The position numbers and the translations under genes were made by a program. 64,000 nt of DNA from Stenopsyche tienmushanensis. Taxonomy: Eukaryota > Arthropoda > Insecta > Trichoptera > Stenopsychidae. Position 1 is the first letter of the stretch. Each line of letters begins with the position of its first letter. The notes beneath the pieces were generated by a model. That model saw nothing but the letters and a program-made list of their open reading frames with translations, did not search any database and was not told the origin of the DNA. Shown one piece after another: positions 37,301 to 46,341 of the stretch. The stretch lies in contig WACJ01000468.1 in assembly GCA_008973525.1 (NCBI GenBank), forward strand, positions 1-64,000. The letters run 5' to 3'.

Positions 37301-40300
37301 GACCGACACTCGCACAACAAATAATAATCCTGTTCACTTTGTTGTATTTTTTTTTATGTACGCACAGAAATTAATTTACATGATTTGTACGAGGATCCGA
37401 AAATATTTCTCCCTTTGAAATACAATCCGAACTTTCGAAATAAATTTGAATATAATATACCCTACCGACATCCCTCTCACTTGATTAATCAAGTCCACAC
37501 GCATAGTTTTTAAAAAATATTTATTTTTAATATCCATATACGGGGAGATAAAAATAATCAGCTTATTTTTGTTGTGATATAAATATAAATACACGAAAAA
37601 AATGATTTAACTCTTCAAAGACCAACAATTTTAAATTGCACATATTCTATATAAACTTCTATTGTTTCTACCAGTTTTGTCAATATTTTATTTTTGACTG
37701 ATTTAAAAAGTGTGCGAAAAATATGACCGAAAAATGACTTGACTTGATGTAAAACAGTCGCCATTTTGTAAAATTATTTTTTTTATTTTTACAAAAAAAA
37801 TTATAGCGACATCTCTGCTAATTAAGATTTTTAAAAAAAAATTGATGATTAAAAGGGATGAAATCGTGTCAACAAGGACACGCTTTTTTTTTACCAATTA
37901 CACTTTACCAGCCTAGTATTTTTTTAAATTTATTTCTTTGTATATTTGGTAAAAAAATGTGTACCAAAAATATTTTTTGTATCTTTTATAATGAATTTTA
38001 AAAATCACACAAAATTTGTGCCTCTAGATAATATTCATATGTGATACGGGACAGTACAGTCAATTCTCCTATAGCGTACACTCCGTTTGCGATATATTTT
38101 AAATAAGCAATTGGTAGAATACATAAGGTCAATGTCCCTTCACACGTGTAAGTCACATGCACTTGTTAACCCTATCGGTACGGAAATCTGAAGACGGGTG
38201 TCTTGCGTCTCATCATACACTCATATATCGGTAGCAAGGTCGTGCTGTAAAGGCACCTATACACGTTTAAATGCTCGTTGGGACTACTGTACAAGTTATA
38301 CATTTTCATAAACGTTTATTTATTGTATGGGTATAACCTTTTGTGTCATCTATAATCATTATGTAAAATGAAAATAAAACTTGTATGAAAATAAAATTAT
38401 AAATGTACACACAAAGTACAATAGTATATTTTTCAAAAAGGACTCATTTCTACTCACAATTTACTTTGTCACTTTGCTACGAAAAGGGTTTAAGAATCGT
38501 ATAAGCCGTAATAAGTATCTAGAAGTTGAAGCTCGATTTTCGTGTTGTCTTGAGAGTAGGTGTTTGTTTTGATAATTAAGATATTCGCATCATTCTTATC
38601 GTTGACCAATTTCGTTATTCCCCCTTGACTGTTCTGGAGTGGCGTCATTAGCCGAGTATCATCACTCCTTAACGGCAACTCTGTCCTTTTATTTTCACAA
38701 CACATCAATAGGCAAACATATCTGAACAACAGAAAGCAGTTACCATGCAAGTTAAACATTAAGAAATATTTCGGAGAAATTAACAAATATTGTTTACTAA
38801 CAACAGTCTTAAGGTTCATTTATTGAGCTTAGTTCATTATCAAGCTTGTTACATACTGCGGCGAAGCTGACAGAAAAGTGGATATACATTAGAACACAGC
38901 ATGTCTGCTCTCCGGTCCGAATGGGCTAACAAACTAAACAAGTATAATATTTGTATGGGTACCTAATATTCTATAGCGTTGTCTTTATCTTGACGCTTAG
39001 AAAGCTCTTAACCAATCGGCATATGTGAGATTATATGTTCGTATAATTTTTTTAGTGTCGGGACTTATATTATGAAGGTTATTTAGTTTAAATCCTGATT
39101 ATAAATAAAATTATTCACCATTACAACATATTTGGAATATCGAAAGGATTCTGGTTTATCTGGTTTTTTTAGTTCAAGAAAATCTTGTGCATTTGCTCCA
39201 TCATTTTTCATTTATGGTTATCTTAAGATTAGATTATAAGAATTTGAATTTTTAAATAGATGAAAATCTATGATTGAGTAGCGAATCACTATTATTTTTA
39301 AGCGATTTTTAAATGATTGCCTCAAAGAATCACTCATAATTAATCCAGCTGTCATAAATAATCATCCCAGTTTTAATATTTGAGGTCCAATAAATCAAGA
39401 TAATCCTGAATCGAGATAATCGGTTAAAAATATGAATGCTTTCAATGTCTTAATTTCTTTTGACATGAACTTGAAACTTAATTAAAATAATCAAAGATCT
39501 AGCCCACTTTTAGTATAGTATCTTACACTTGGCGTATATCAAATACTGCTACAATTAATTTATTTATAAATTATCTTCGATTACGATAATATATATATAT
39601 ATAGTTTTACTATGTCGAAACATATTTGATTATTGATACTTTACGCTGGAACGTTGATTCTACTACAAAATTTCGAATACATTACTTGAGTGCTTCCGAT
39701 GATTAAATTACATCCCAATTCTAGTGTATGGCTCTCGTCAATTCAATCTCTATAAAGTTGTGAAACAATCTTACGATGAACCAGCTTTAACTATTGCATC
39801 TTAAATAACTATACAACTTCGTCAAACTTGAGACTCGGTCAATATGGAATACCTAATAAACTAAGATCATACTTACTTATCGGTTTATAATCGAATTTTA
39901 TTTATCAACAGAATGCAACTAAATTGCATTTAAAATTGAACCTAATTTAAAATATCGCAAAATAAAATGAAATAAGCAAAGCATTATTTGGCAATATAAC
40001 ATTTTCATCCGTCGTAAGTATAAGCGAGCTCCATCAATATACCGAAGACATACGTATAATTCCTTTTAAGAATAAATCTCTATTTAGGGTTGACCGATTT
40101 TACCCCAATCTAATAAGATTTAGCCAAAAACACAGACGTATTAGGTATAAAATTAGATTTCAGACTAGTGTATGGCATGTCTAAGGATACTCGCAATTTG
40201 GAAATACATTTCGATATCAATATTGAGAAATGTACTGTGACAACGAAACCCAATCAATTTTAGATTATAATTTACCATATGAACGAACGAAACCCATTTA

Positions 40301-43300
40301 TATTTTTATGAAATGTATTTGAGCGGATTAAAATATGACTGAAGGATTGAAAATGTATATCATTTTTTAAAAAATGAAATAATATAATACAATAATAGAA
40401 ATCAATGAGCATCATTTTGACTCAATTTCTCGAATCATTTCGATGAAATATTTAAAAAAAAAATAGAGTCTTCTTTACTAGTTAATAAGTTAAACTTTAT
40501 AATAATAAAACATAATATTATTAAAGATTAAGAAACACCAGTTCAAAACAAAGAATAATAACTCAACATTTCAACAGAGGCGTTTCTCCAACGCTGCTTA
40601 TGGGGTGTTGGGGGTTAATGTACCTCATATACAGAACTCAATTAGGTATTAAAGTTATATTACGAATACAATGAAATATAAAGCTTGTTGAATTGAATCA
40701 ATTGAAGGTATTTAAATAAATGATTTATGTATGTTAATACTGCAAAAATATTACAGATGTGACGAATGTAAATGACAATCATTTAGTTTCTAACTGAATT
40801 AAATGATGTTTACACTGAGCAAATGTCATATATTATAGGAATCAAATCAACTTTTTAAAAAACTTACCCATTTAAAATCAGTTTGTATCGAGACACGGCT
40901 CAAGAAACACGTTTTTTTTCACAATATAAAGAAAATAATTTATAGTTTTTTTCAAAACTATTTTTATTAACAAATTTTATTTTGGCAGATCCCATCTCAA
41001 CATTTTACATCCTGAAACTCAATTTTTCAATCAAACAAACATTTTTTGGTCAAATATTGAACAAATTAGAGCTTCTTATAATGTTTTCTGTAAATAATTG
41101 CATGAAAATATCTCGTTCAAGTACAGATACATTATATTTTCGCGGACCCCAGTTTAAAAATCGCTGATTTAGACCATTGTATGCTATTATATTAGTACAA
41201 AAAAATAAAGGCAAAAGAAATAACGAAAACAAAATGATAAGAAACTGATCTGCGAATTAAATCATCATCGGACCATTGTAAAAAAATCTATAATTCTTAA
41301 AGGGGTATTCTAGTCTAGAGTTTTGAAATAAATTTTAAAATTTAAACGTTTTAAGAATATATCCTCCAAAGCAACGGTTCTTAAGCTTATGTAATTCGCG
41401 GACCCCTTCTTGAGCAAATTTTTTTTCGCGGACTACCTCTTGAACAATATTTTTTTTGCGGACCCCATATCAACCATTTACCCCATCCCATATTATCTCG
41501 TTCTTGAGACTCAATTTTCTAAACAAAAGAGCATTTCTTGGTCAAATATTATTCAAAATAGATCTTCTTATAATATTTTTTTGCAAATAATGTTTATCTA
41601 TATTTTCGCGGACCCCCAATGGTGACCACGCTAATGCACAGGTCCATTATTTTTCGGATAATGTGTAGCCGGACGTATGGATGGGGATGGACGGGCGTCG
41701 AACAGAAAGATTCTTCTCTAGATGACTCTTTATTCACACAAGAGAGAGAAAGAGAGATCTGGCTGTGGGAAGGACGCTCTCCCGCAGCAATGGGGCACGC
41801 GCAAAAAGCGATCAGTCGGTATTCCAGACGCAATATTTCCACAACGCTACAGAAGATGGTAACACATTGCGTCTAAAAATTAAAACTGTGAAAAAAATAA
41901 GGCCAAAAAAATTTTTTTTTAATTTTAAACGCATTTTTTCTTTGAAGTAGAGGCTATAGCCATATCTTTGCTAATTGAGAATATTTTTTCTTTTTTTTTT
42001 CAAATGACTAGAATGATTGGAATCGTGTCAAATAGGTCTCTTTTTTACCTCTCATACCAGTCAATATATTTTTTCATTTTTTAATATATTTTAAAATAGA
42101 TGTTTCGGGGTCAGTCATTAAAAATCGGATCTAATAATTAGCAAGGGTAGAATTTTCCAATCACACATGTCATATGGGATGAAAAACATAAGCACGTCGA
42201 AATACATTGAATTTTATATTGATTTTTTTTAATATTATAATTTCAATAATTTACCAAAATTTTAAAAATATAATATATAGTACCATCTATCGATGAGACT
42301 ATAAACATATATATATATATATGTGATTTTTTATACGTCAAAAGCTCAAAGTACAAAATACGCGTTTATGCGTAAACGGACCTACAAGAAGGCCGTGTGG
42401 AATACTTATTTTCGAGCGAACGGATCAGGATGAGTTAATGTAAGAAAAAATAATGTGATTGGTTTCAAATTTTTATCCCGTTTGTATTTATTACCTTATT
42501 TCATCTTTTACTACCATCTTTCAGGTATTTATGCCATGTTTATCATCAATCTTTTTGCAAATTTATTTTTTTCCATAAATTTTAGTTATCAGCCTCCAAT
42601 GATCAACGGGTGACATTGACGAGCGTTCATCGCCAGCTTGCAGGAATTTACTTCTGTGAAGTGTCAGCAGATGCTCCCCTTTTTCATACAGAAATACAGT
42701 CAACCAGATTGGACGTTGTTGGTAAGATAATCTCAATATTTTTGTAGCAGCAACATTTTTAATCATTGTTATACTTTAATATTTGTTTTTGATTTATTTT
42801 TTAAGATGTTCCTCAGTCTGCTCCATTATTGACGATAGATCGATCGCGTTATTCAGCAGGTGATAGCGTACGAGCAAATTGTTCTTCTCCTTTAAGCTAC
42901 CCTCCAGCTAATATCACTTGGTATCTCAATGGAGAAAAAGTAATTTGGTTTTTTGTAATCAATATATATTTGTATAAAGCTTTGCATGTATATTTTTTAT
43001 CTATTCGCAGGTAAATAAAACATACACCACAACGATACCGTTAAATCCCGATTTATGGGAAGCAAGTTCTTCGTTTAGCGTAATAGAAATTGGTACAGAA
43101 GACCAAATTCACCATCCGCGCTACCAAGTCGGAGGAAGCCAACAGGAAATTAGTTCTTCTCAACTTAAAATTCCCAGTTCGAGTCCTGAAATAACTGTAT
43201 ATACGGCATATTCGCCTATCCCGTCTAAAGACATTTATGGAGAAACAAAGACGCAGTATTACGATAGTTTTGAATCTAGGAACAAGGAGGAAGACACCAC

Positions 43301-43713
43301 GAAGAAAGATATTGTTGGAGTATTGCGAAAAGATACTGAAACAAATATGAGAGACTATCCTCTGCGGGTCAATACGATACCCTTGAAAGTTACCAGAATC
43401 AGGATGCAACCAGGACTCGGCAGTGTCCTGAAGCTCAAATGTGAAGCCACAATATATGACGTATATAAGGCGAGCAGTGAAATATTTAAAATAAGGGAAG
43501 AAACACCACATATTGCTTTGGTCATGGGACATAGCTCCGCCGGTATTATTTTCAATAAACATTTTTATTAAATACACAATAATAAAAAAATACTTAACAA
43601 CCCCTATTTTTTCAGGAAGCATTTATGCTTATTTTAAGAATCAAACATTCATCGTTTGGCCGACGTCGTTACATCTATTCGTAATCTGGAAAATACTACT
43701 ATCTACTAGATGA
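22143..43713 (+). CDS. Beaten-path (Beat) family Ig protein, 5'-partial, five visible exons
   Basis: Join of 22143-22351, 42586-42721, 42806-42939, 43011-43542 and 43616-43713. All introns are GT-AG and phases match, giving 368 residues plus a TGA stop. Beat proteins are secreted or membrane-anchored neural Ig proteins of arthropods; in Drosophila several act in motor axon defasciculation and bind Side-family receptors. Domain 1 (about residues 8-114) has Cys26, Trp40 and Cys93 and the family phrases EFYRYVPKE, FSLPGV and CEVSADAP. Domain 2 (about 116-330) has NC at 139-140, ITWYLNGE at 151-158 and LKLKCEATIY around Cys303. Cys140 and Cys303 are about 163 residues apart, much longer than I expect for the family, because of a Ser/Thr/Lys/Glu-rich insert. 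NxS/T sequons are present (for example NIT at 150-152). The C-terminus (about 347-368) is hydrophobic, consistent with a GPI signal or membrane anchor. Start codon and signal peptide are not visible. Family assignment is firm; the paralogue is not resolved. Confidence 0.9.
23040..23270 (-). pseudogene. R1-like non-LTR ORF2 C-terminal fragment
   Basis: The minus strand reads DREALIRRVSDPKIGPVGHT then GLVITPSF and GIFGDKCVP. It parallels 62110-62340 (REAFIRHVSGPKSGPV, CGVFGDKYVPG) and 26.5 kb (IREALLCRIRGPFSGPLGH). A stop interrupts it. The shared pattern across copies supports one R1-type family. Confidence 0.45.
25195..25340 (-). pseudogene. Tc1/mariner-like transposase C-terminal scrap
   Basis: The minus strand reads LKDYIRQEMINIPRTFY, stop, KVFENLRARYKECLR, stop, YGDHLKK. 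This resembles the C-terminus of a mariner-like group (IRxxINxIPxExxRRVxxNLRxRLxECLRxxGGHLE). It is cut at the TTAA where the 25339 piggyBac inserted. Confidence 0.5.
25470..25700 (+). pseudogene. piggyBac transposase N-terminal remnant
   Basis: ISFSDDEYVPYSDVDSDDYS and the following STGNL reading resembles the acidic N-terminal region of piggyBac transposases, with a stop soon after. Position just inside the left terminus fits. The assignment rests on context as much as on sequence, since acidic tracts are unspecific. Confidence 0.4.
25700..26740 (+). pseudogene. R1-like non-LTR retrotransposon ORF2 3' portion, interrupted
   Basis: Upstream of the Repeat B insertion, RRILNIAQRQPLLRITGVFE resembles the post-RT stretch of R1-clade ORF2. 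Downstream, KWVDTSQFLTEHDRFAAYLA, then a Cys region with a frameshift (VCGDHG / DHVLWSC), IREALLCRIRG and LVASLGAFSALKAFYYSFGA lead to a TAG near 26641. In R1-type ORF2 this region holds a C-terminal zinc-knuckle-like motif. The frameshift and 0.45-kb insertion kill it. The boundary to piggyBac DNA near 26740 is approximate. Confidence 0.6.
25871..26330 (-). repeat. Repeat B, near-full copy, inside the R1-like fragment
   Basis: On the minus strand: CTTGCGCGTGCATCGGC, GGCCTTGGCTGCGGGAGG...CTGCAGTCAG, CTCTCTCTCTCTC, GTTATCTTGCGAAGAGAG, CCCATCCATTCGTCCAGC, GCGCGGCCATC and GGGGACTCTGCC, ending CCGCCTCAAACA. It begins on + with TGTTTGAGG at 25871. TG...CA-type ends and an AATAAA-like motif in other copies suggest a solo LTR. 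Confidence 0.65.
27840..28400 (+). pseudogene. Jockey-like non-LTR RT fragment nested in the hAT
   Basis: The reading LVTPLEIIKIIRKLKN, stop, KSPGFDTID matches the pre-RT/RT1 region of Jockey-group reverse transcriptases (xxTPxEIxxxIxKLKxxKSPGxDxI). Further on, CKDSNDPTNYQPISLL matches the RT2a motif (xxDPxNYRPISLL). The frame is broken by stops and at least one frameshift. RT catalytic motif YxDD and endonuclease are absent. Confidence 0.65.
28405..28877 (+). repeat. Possible solo LTR nested in the hAT
   Basis: Starts TGTTACCGTG and ends CCCACGTTACA, so TG...CA with imperfect inverted ends. It is GC-richer than its surroundings. The 3' end resembles the end of Repeat B at 53348 (GCCCCATGTTACA). 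A 5-bp target duplication is not evident, so it could be a truncated or rearranged insertion. Confidence 0.35.
28948..29507 (+). pseudogene. hAT/Buster transposase N-terminal part (ZBED5-like)
   Basis: Starts MPKKTAKMKHNEDYIQYGFS, then an in-frame TGA. A BED-finger-like stretch follows: C at the QYIIC segment, APNKLNRHLNSNHPS supplying the His pair. After a frameshift come AFTVSEKALEASYHVAKL, KPHTIGETLIKPVCKEVV, LSADTVKRLIHDMSSDI and LIRNLAENFEKSAG, matching the conserved N-terminal half of ZBED5/FAM200-type hAT proteins. It then leaves homology and stops at 29505-29507. The RNase H-like DDE core and C-terminal dimerisation domain are gone, so no transposition activity is expected. Confidence 0.8.
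30985..31280 (-). repeat. Repeat B copy
   Basis: The minus strand carries the full 5' part: TGTTAATCTG...AGACTTAATTCTCCAGATTAGC, GACATCTTCCGTCTCTCTTC, CTTGCGCGTGCACCGTTACC and GGCTGCGGGAGGTCGTCCC, then GCGGAATAAATAGTTATCTT. It defines the likely start of the repeat (TGTTAATCTG). Confidence 0.65.
31365..31495. repeat. Repeat H copy
   Basis: AGCACTGTTGATAGCATACA and ACATAAACAATACA...ATCGATTAATTTG match 12790-12965 and, inverted, 58330-58480. At 58262 the family has TTAA-flanked ends. Confidence 0.45.
31573..31597. repeat. TCTC/TGTC microsatellite
   Basis: Short CTCTCTCTCTGTCTCTGTC low-complexity run. Confidence 0.7.
34895..35530 (+). repeat. Repeat family A, copy 3
   Basis: The core at 35080-35470 matches copies 1 and 2 with scattered changes. 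The left side starts TAGGGAATCCCGGGATCAGTC (about 34907), mirroring the right end of copy 2. The short minus-strand reading frame remains open apart from a small in-frame insertion. Confidence 0.65.
35640..35860 (+). repeat. Repeat B copy
   Basis: GCTGTTAGTCTATGTAGACT...CCAGATTAACGAC at the start, then CTTGCGCGTGCACCATTGTC, GGCTGCGGGAGGATGTCC and TCTCTCTCTCC. The GACATCTTCC...CATTGCACC section is deleted. Confidence 0.6.
38055..39015. repeat. pogo-like MITE, copy 3, split by a piggyBac-like element
   Basis: The left half (CAGTCAATTCTCCTATAGCG after TA) runs to CACTTGTTAA at 38169. The right half resumes TAACAAACTAAACAAG at 38927 and ends near ...TGACGCTTAGAAAG. The joined halves match the 53448 copy in reverse. 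Confidence 0.65.
38170..38925. mobile_element. piggyBac-like element inside the MITE
   Basis: TTAA (38166-38169) at the left and CTAA (38926-38929, one change) at the right. Ends are CCCTATCGGTACGG and, inverted, CCCATTCGGACCGG. It interrupts the MITE exactly at a TTAA. A 109-codon minus-strand frame (38490-38819) lies inside but matches nothing I recognise. Probably a deleted non-autonomous copy. Confidence 0.65.
40975..41166 (-). mobile_element. hAT MITE (GGTTCTTAA family), 5'-truncated
   Basis: Matches the minus strand of the 11005 and 46061 copies (GTCAAATATTGAACAAATTAGAG, TTTCTGTAAATAATT, TTTTCGCGGACCCC) and ends AGTTTAAAAATCGCTG at 41166. The other end is lost. Confidence 0.6.
41301..41360 (+). 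repeat. Left end of the TTAA-MITE family
   Basis: TTAA (41297-41300) followed by AGGGGTATTCTAGTCTAGAG. The rest of this copy may continue after the intervening hAT MITE and Repeat B, since 41880-42060 matches sequence found near other copies (GGAATCGTGTCAA...CTCTTTTTTACC). Confidence 0.5.
41372..41627 (-). mobile_element. hAT MITE (GGTTCTTAA family), copy
   Basis: CAACGGTTCTTAAG at the left, three CGCGGAC-CCC repeats, ATTATCTCGTTCTTGAGACT and a right side ending ACCCCCAATGGTGAC. The right terminus is degraded. Confidence 0.6.
41660..41880 (-). repeat. Repeat B copy
   Basis: The minus strand has GGTATTCC-GACTGATCGC...GCGCGTGCCCC, GCTGCGGGAGAG...CCCACAGCCAGATC, CTCTCTTTCTCTCTC and AATAAAGAGTCATCTAGAG. 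The middle (GCCGGTT...GGCCTTG) is deleted. Confidence 0.6.
42586..42721 (+). CDS. beat exon B: second half of Ig domain 1
   Basis: The acceptor is ...ccataaattttag and the donor is gtaaga. It begins in phase 0, joining cleanly to exon A, and ends after one base of a GAT codon. The reading gives VTLTSVHRQLAGIYFCEV then SADAPLFHTE: the E-to-G strands with the conserved Tyr-x-Cys and the Beat hallmark CEVSADAPxFHT. The 20,234-bp intron before it is filled with transposons. Confidence 0.93.
42806..42939 (+). CDS. beat exon C: start of Ig domain 2
   Basis: An 84-bp intron precedes it (acceptor ...attttttaag). The first two bases complete the split Asp codon and 44 codons follow. The reading has the inter-domain DVPQ linker, the first domain-2 cysteine in RANCSSP, and NITWYLNGEK with the core Trp and an N-glycosylation sequon. 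The donor gtaattt is weaker than usual, but reading on in frame meets a stop, and the downstream exon continues the Beat homology in phase 0. Confidence 0.9.
43011..43542 (+). CDS. beat exon D: Ser/Lys-rich insert and end of Ig domain 2
   Basis: A 71-bp intron precedes it (acceptor ...ctattcgcag). The exon has 177 codons plus one base. It starts VNKTYTT, continues through about 100 residues rich in Ser, Thr, Glu, Lys and Pro, then resumes Beat-like sequence (LGSVLKLKCEATIYDVYKAS) with the second domain-2 cysteine. Its length and lack of stops argue against a retained intron inside it. At the end, CCG|gtattatt is a plausible donor into exon E. If that donor is not used, the frame runs on to TAA at 43569-43571. 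Confidence 0.85.
43616..43713 (+). CDS. beat exon E: hydrophobic C-terminus and stop
   Basis: The acceptor is ...ccctattttttcag after a 73-bp intron. Two bases complete a Gly codon, then 31 codons and TGA. The reading includes SIYAYFKNQ, then TFIVWPTSLHLFVIW, a hydrophobic tail ending in a short basic residue run. This suits a GPI-attachment signal or single membrane anchor, both known among Beat paralogues. It is short, so confidence is lower than for exons A-D. Confidence 0.7.
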
Positions 43714-45189
43714 AACGTGTAAAATAATCAAATTTAGACGTAAAATCCGTACAATAAAATGTTATAGATGAAATCATACATAAATGTCAAAATATTATTC
43801 ATTTTACATGCATAAATTAATAATTTCTCATTTAACATATTAATTTTAATAACTGTACATACAAAAGTGTTTCTATTTATTACAATATTGCATATATTTT
43901 TAATTTCCACATAATAAAAATGTGAATCAATTTAAATTTAAAAAAATTAATACATACAAGTGTTGCAAAATAGACATAAATTATATAATAGTGTACAAAG
44001 TGCATAAAAATACTAATGATAATTTTCCAATAATTTTCTTATTTTAATGTATTTAACCCTTTAAATGCTATTGAACTGATTTTTCGTTATAATCGTCTTA
44101 TCGATGAAATATTGATGTAAATATATTTTATTCAAACTCTTTGTATATATTCCATAATGAAGGATAGCTTTATAATTTTCGTAGTAATTAAAGGGTTCAG
44201 TCCAGTGAATAATTGTAAATCAACAATACAAATCATCCTGTGCTTATAAATGGAATCAATGTTGAAATTTCACATATTTTAAGAGCTTTTAAAAATAATT
44301 TCTAACCGAAAGAGTTTTTCCGACTGCGACTTGAAACACTGACTATAAAATGTTCATAGCTTGCTACATGATATTAATATAATCAACACGAATACGTGTG
44401 TTGTTCGATAAAAATGAATAAGTGTTTTCTCATATTTTCATTTCCAATTTAATTTAATATCAACATGCCATGTTGAATATCGTAGAATTGTTTAGACAGG
44501 GTGCCAAATTATCTATAAGTTACATTATGGATGAATGTTAGCGTAATATTTATATGTCAAATAAATAATTCAATACCGACAAAAGCTATTTATTTATTTG
44601 CGAAATATTAAGAATTTGATACGAGGTTATATCAATTATTCTGTTCACATAATTCGCAGCCTTGCAAGCAACCCCTAATAATTTGTGATAATATTTGCGC
44701 TAAATGTAGACATCAATTTAGAAATTTGAATAAATCCTAAGCTGATTAATCCCATTGAATATGCTTCGCATCCCTTAAACAGCCCATAGAGATACGGCCT
44801 ACTACTGATTAATAATATTAAGTATATATATTTAATAAATTATGCTAAATATTTTTGAAACTTATAGCTTCAAATTTGTTTTATTTAGCGCTCTAATTTA
44901 ATATGATTATTGAAAAATTCACACAACTTTGCAGTTACGAAGTTCCAGCGTTTAAACGGTTATATCAAATAATTTAGGTAAGTTTCATAATTATATACAC
45001 ACCCTTAAACAAAATTCATAATTGAAGCAATATATTCTTTACAATATCCAATTAAAAAGGCCTTATTAGAGATCTCAAAATTATGAATATATACTCGTAA
45101 TCTATTTATTTAAATTAATTATGTAATAAAAAAGATATTTGCCACATTAAAAATTCTCTTATATTTCTACATACAACATAATCAAAAAT
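43714..45189. other. AT-rich DNA downstream of beat
   Basis: No gene or recognisable repeat seen beyond the poly(A) signal. Very AT-rich with frequent stops in all frames. Confidence 0.6.
43753..43758 (+). promoter_or_regulatory. candidate poly(A) signal of the beat gene
   Basis: A canonical AATAAA lies 40 bases after the exon E stop, the first such hexamer downstream, followed by AT-rich sequence. The position fits a short 3' UTR. Such hexamers are common in AT-rich DNA. Confidence 0.45.
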
Positions 45190-45329
45190 CAGTCAACCCT
45201 TCTATAGCGTCAAGATAGGGACCACGCTGTATATAAAAAACGCTATAGAAAGTTAGACACCCATACAAAATTTGTACATATTTATTTTTTAAAATATGCC
45301 GAAAACGGACGCTATAGGAGGGTTAACTG
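45190..45329. repeat. pogo-like MITE, short copy
   Basis: CAGTCAACCCTTCTATAGCGTC and the inverted GACGCTATAGGAGGGTTAACTG, 20 of 22 alike, followed by TA. Only 140 bp, with the ACGTAAG block deleted. Confidence 0.75.
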
Positions 45330-45339
45330 TAAAATCACA

Positions 45340-45420
45340 CCTGGAGGACTCACTCTAAATATACTCGAACCAACGACCTCTCACTGTCCGATTGTTTAGA
45401 TCAGAGGCGTCATACTTGTG
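45340..45420 (-). mobile_element. Possible SINE head fragment
   Basis: The minus strand has a B-box-like GGTTCGAGTAT with GAGTCCTCCAGGTGTGAT after it, similar in layout to the B-box/AGGAGATGTGGC region of the 56907 SINE. No poly(A) or duplication. Confidence 0.3.
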
Positions 45421-45599
45421 AAAATGAAGTTTAAGAAAGCTCGTTATACGAGGCAGATATCACAACGAGTGTAAGATTGTGAAAAGGGACCCAGAGTGAT
45501 AAGAACAGATGGTTTAAGCACTAAAACATTAATCCTGGTAGACAAGAGGTATGGAGAGCTTATTCACAGTCAATTTAAAGCAGGGCTTCGAACCGGAAC

Positions 45600-45990
45600 G
45601 AAACCGAATTCTATGCAGATTAACGGCGACATCTTCCGTCTTTTTTTAGGCACAACGTGCCAATTTAACAGCACCATCTTCTGTGGTGGACACATTGCGT
45701 CTGGAATATCAACCGCTTCTCACGCGTACACAGTTGTCGGTTAGATGGTGACGCGTAGAAGGCGGGAGTTGTGAAGAGTCGTTGGATGGCCTTGGCTGTG
45801 AGAAGACATCCTACCCGCGGCCAGATATTTATTTTTTATCTCAGAAGTTATCTAAGGCGAGATACTTTCTATTCGACGTCCCTTCACCTGCATCGCATCC
45901 ACCTGGCATTACACCACCTGGCTGGGGCACCGCTCAGGGACTCTGCCTTGAGAGCGTCCTCATTATCTACGATTCATGCAACATTAATGC
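45600..45990 (+). repeat. Repeat B copy
   Basis: CAGATTAACGGCGACATCTTCC, AACAGCACCATCTTCTGTGG, GGCCTTGGCTGTGAGAAGAC...CCCGCGGCCAG, then GGGGCACCGCTCAGGGACTCT. More diverged than the 26 and 53 kb copies and covers nearly the whole repeat. Confidence 0.6.
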
Positions 45991-46060
45991 ACACATTGAT
46001 AAAAAAATACTATTTTCTAAATTTTTTTTGATGATTAACTAAGTTAAATATACCTTAGAT

Positions 46061-46341
46061 CAACGGTTCTTAAAGTGGGGTTTAAGTGATTATTTTCGTG
46101 GAATTATTTACAGAAAATATAAAAGAAGATCTATTTTGAACAAGAAATGCTTGTTTGCTTGAAAAATTAAGTCTCAAGAATGATGTAAAATATTGGGTTG
46201 GAGTAAAGGGCCCAACCGTTGATCCGCAAAAAAAATTATTCAAAAGGGCGTCCGCGAAAAAAAAATTGTTCAAGAAGGGGTCCGCGAAAAAAAATTTGCT
46301 CAAGAGGGGGTCCGCGAACTACACAAATTTAAGAACCGCTG
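46061..46341. mobile_element. hAT MITE with exact 8-bp target duplication
   Basis: CCTTAGAT at 46053-46060 and 46342-46349 is a perfect duplication. Ends are CAACGGTTCTTAAAGTGGGG and the inverted AAATTTAAGAACCGCTG. The right half has three GTCCGCGAA-poly(A) units. Non-coding; the best preserved of the family here. Confidence 0.9.

Larger units (their letters stand above)
22352..42585 (+). other. Giant beat intron (20.2 kb)
   Basis: Runs from donor gtgagt to acceptor ccataaattttag. It contains two piggyBac elements, a hAT element, MITEs, several Repeat B copies, and Repeat A and H copies. Between them are AT-rich stretches (for example 23270-25190, 29960-30960, 31500-34890, 35890-38050 and 39020-40930) where I see no gene. 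Some, such as 29960-30200 and 36940-37280, are more complex and unique and could hold regulatory DNA, but nothing specific is visible. Confidence 0.85.

Noticed and set aside
38490..38819. 109-codon minus ORF as a piggyBac transposase
   Set aside because: It lies in a TTAA-flanked element but shows no piggyBac motif.
43053..43622. 189-codon minus-strand ORF, the longest in the window
   Set aside because: It is the antisense shadow of beat exon D and spans a beat intron.
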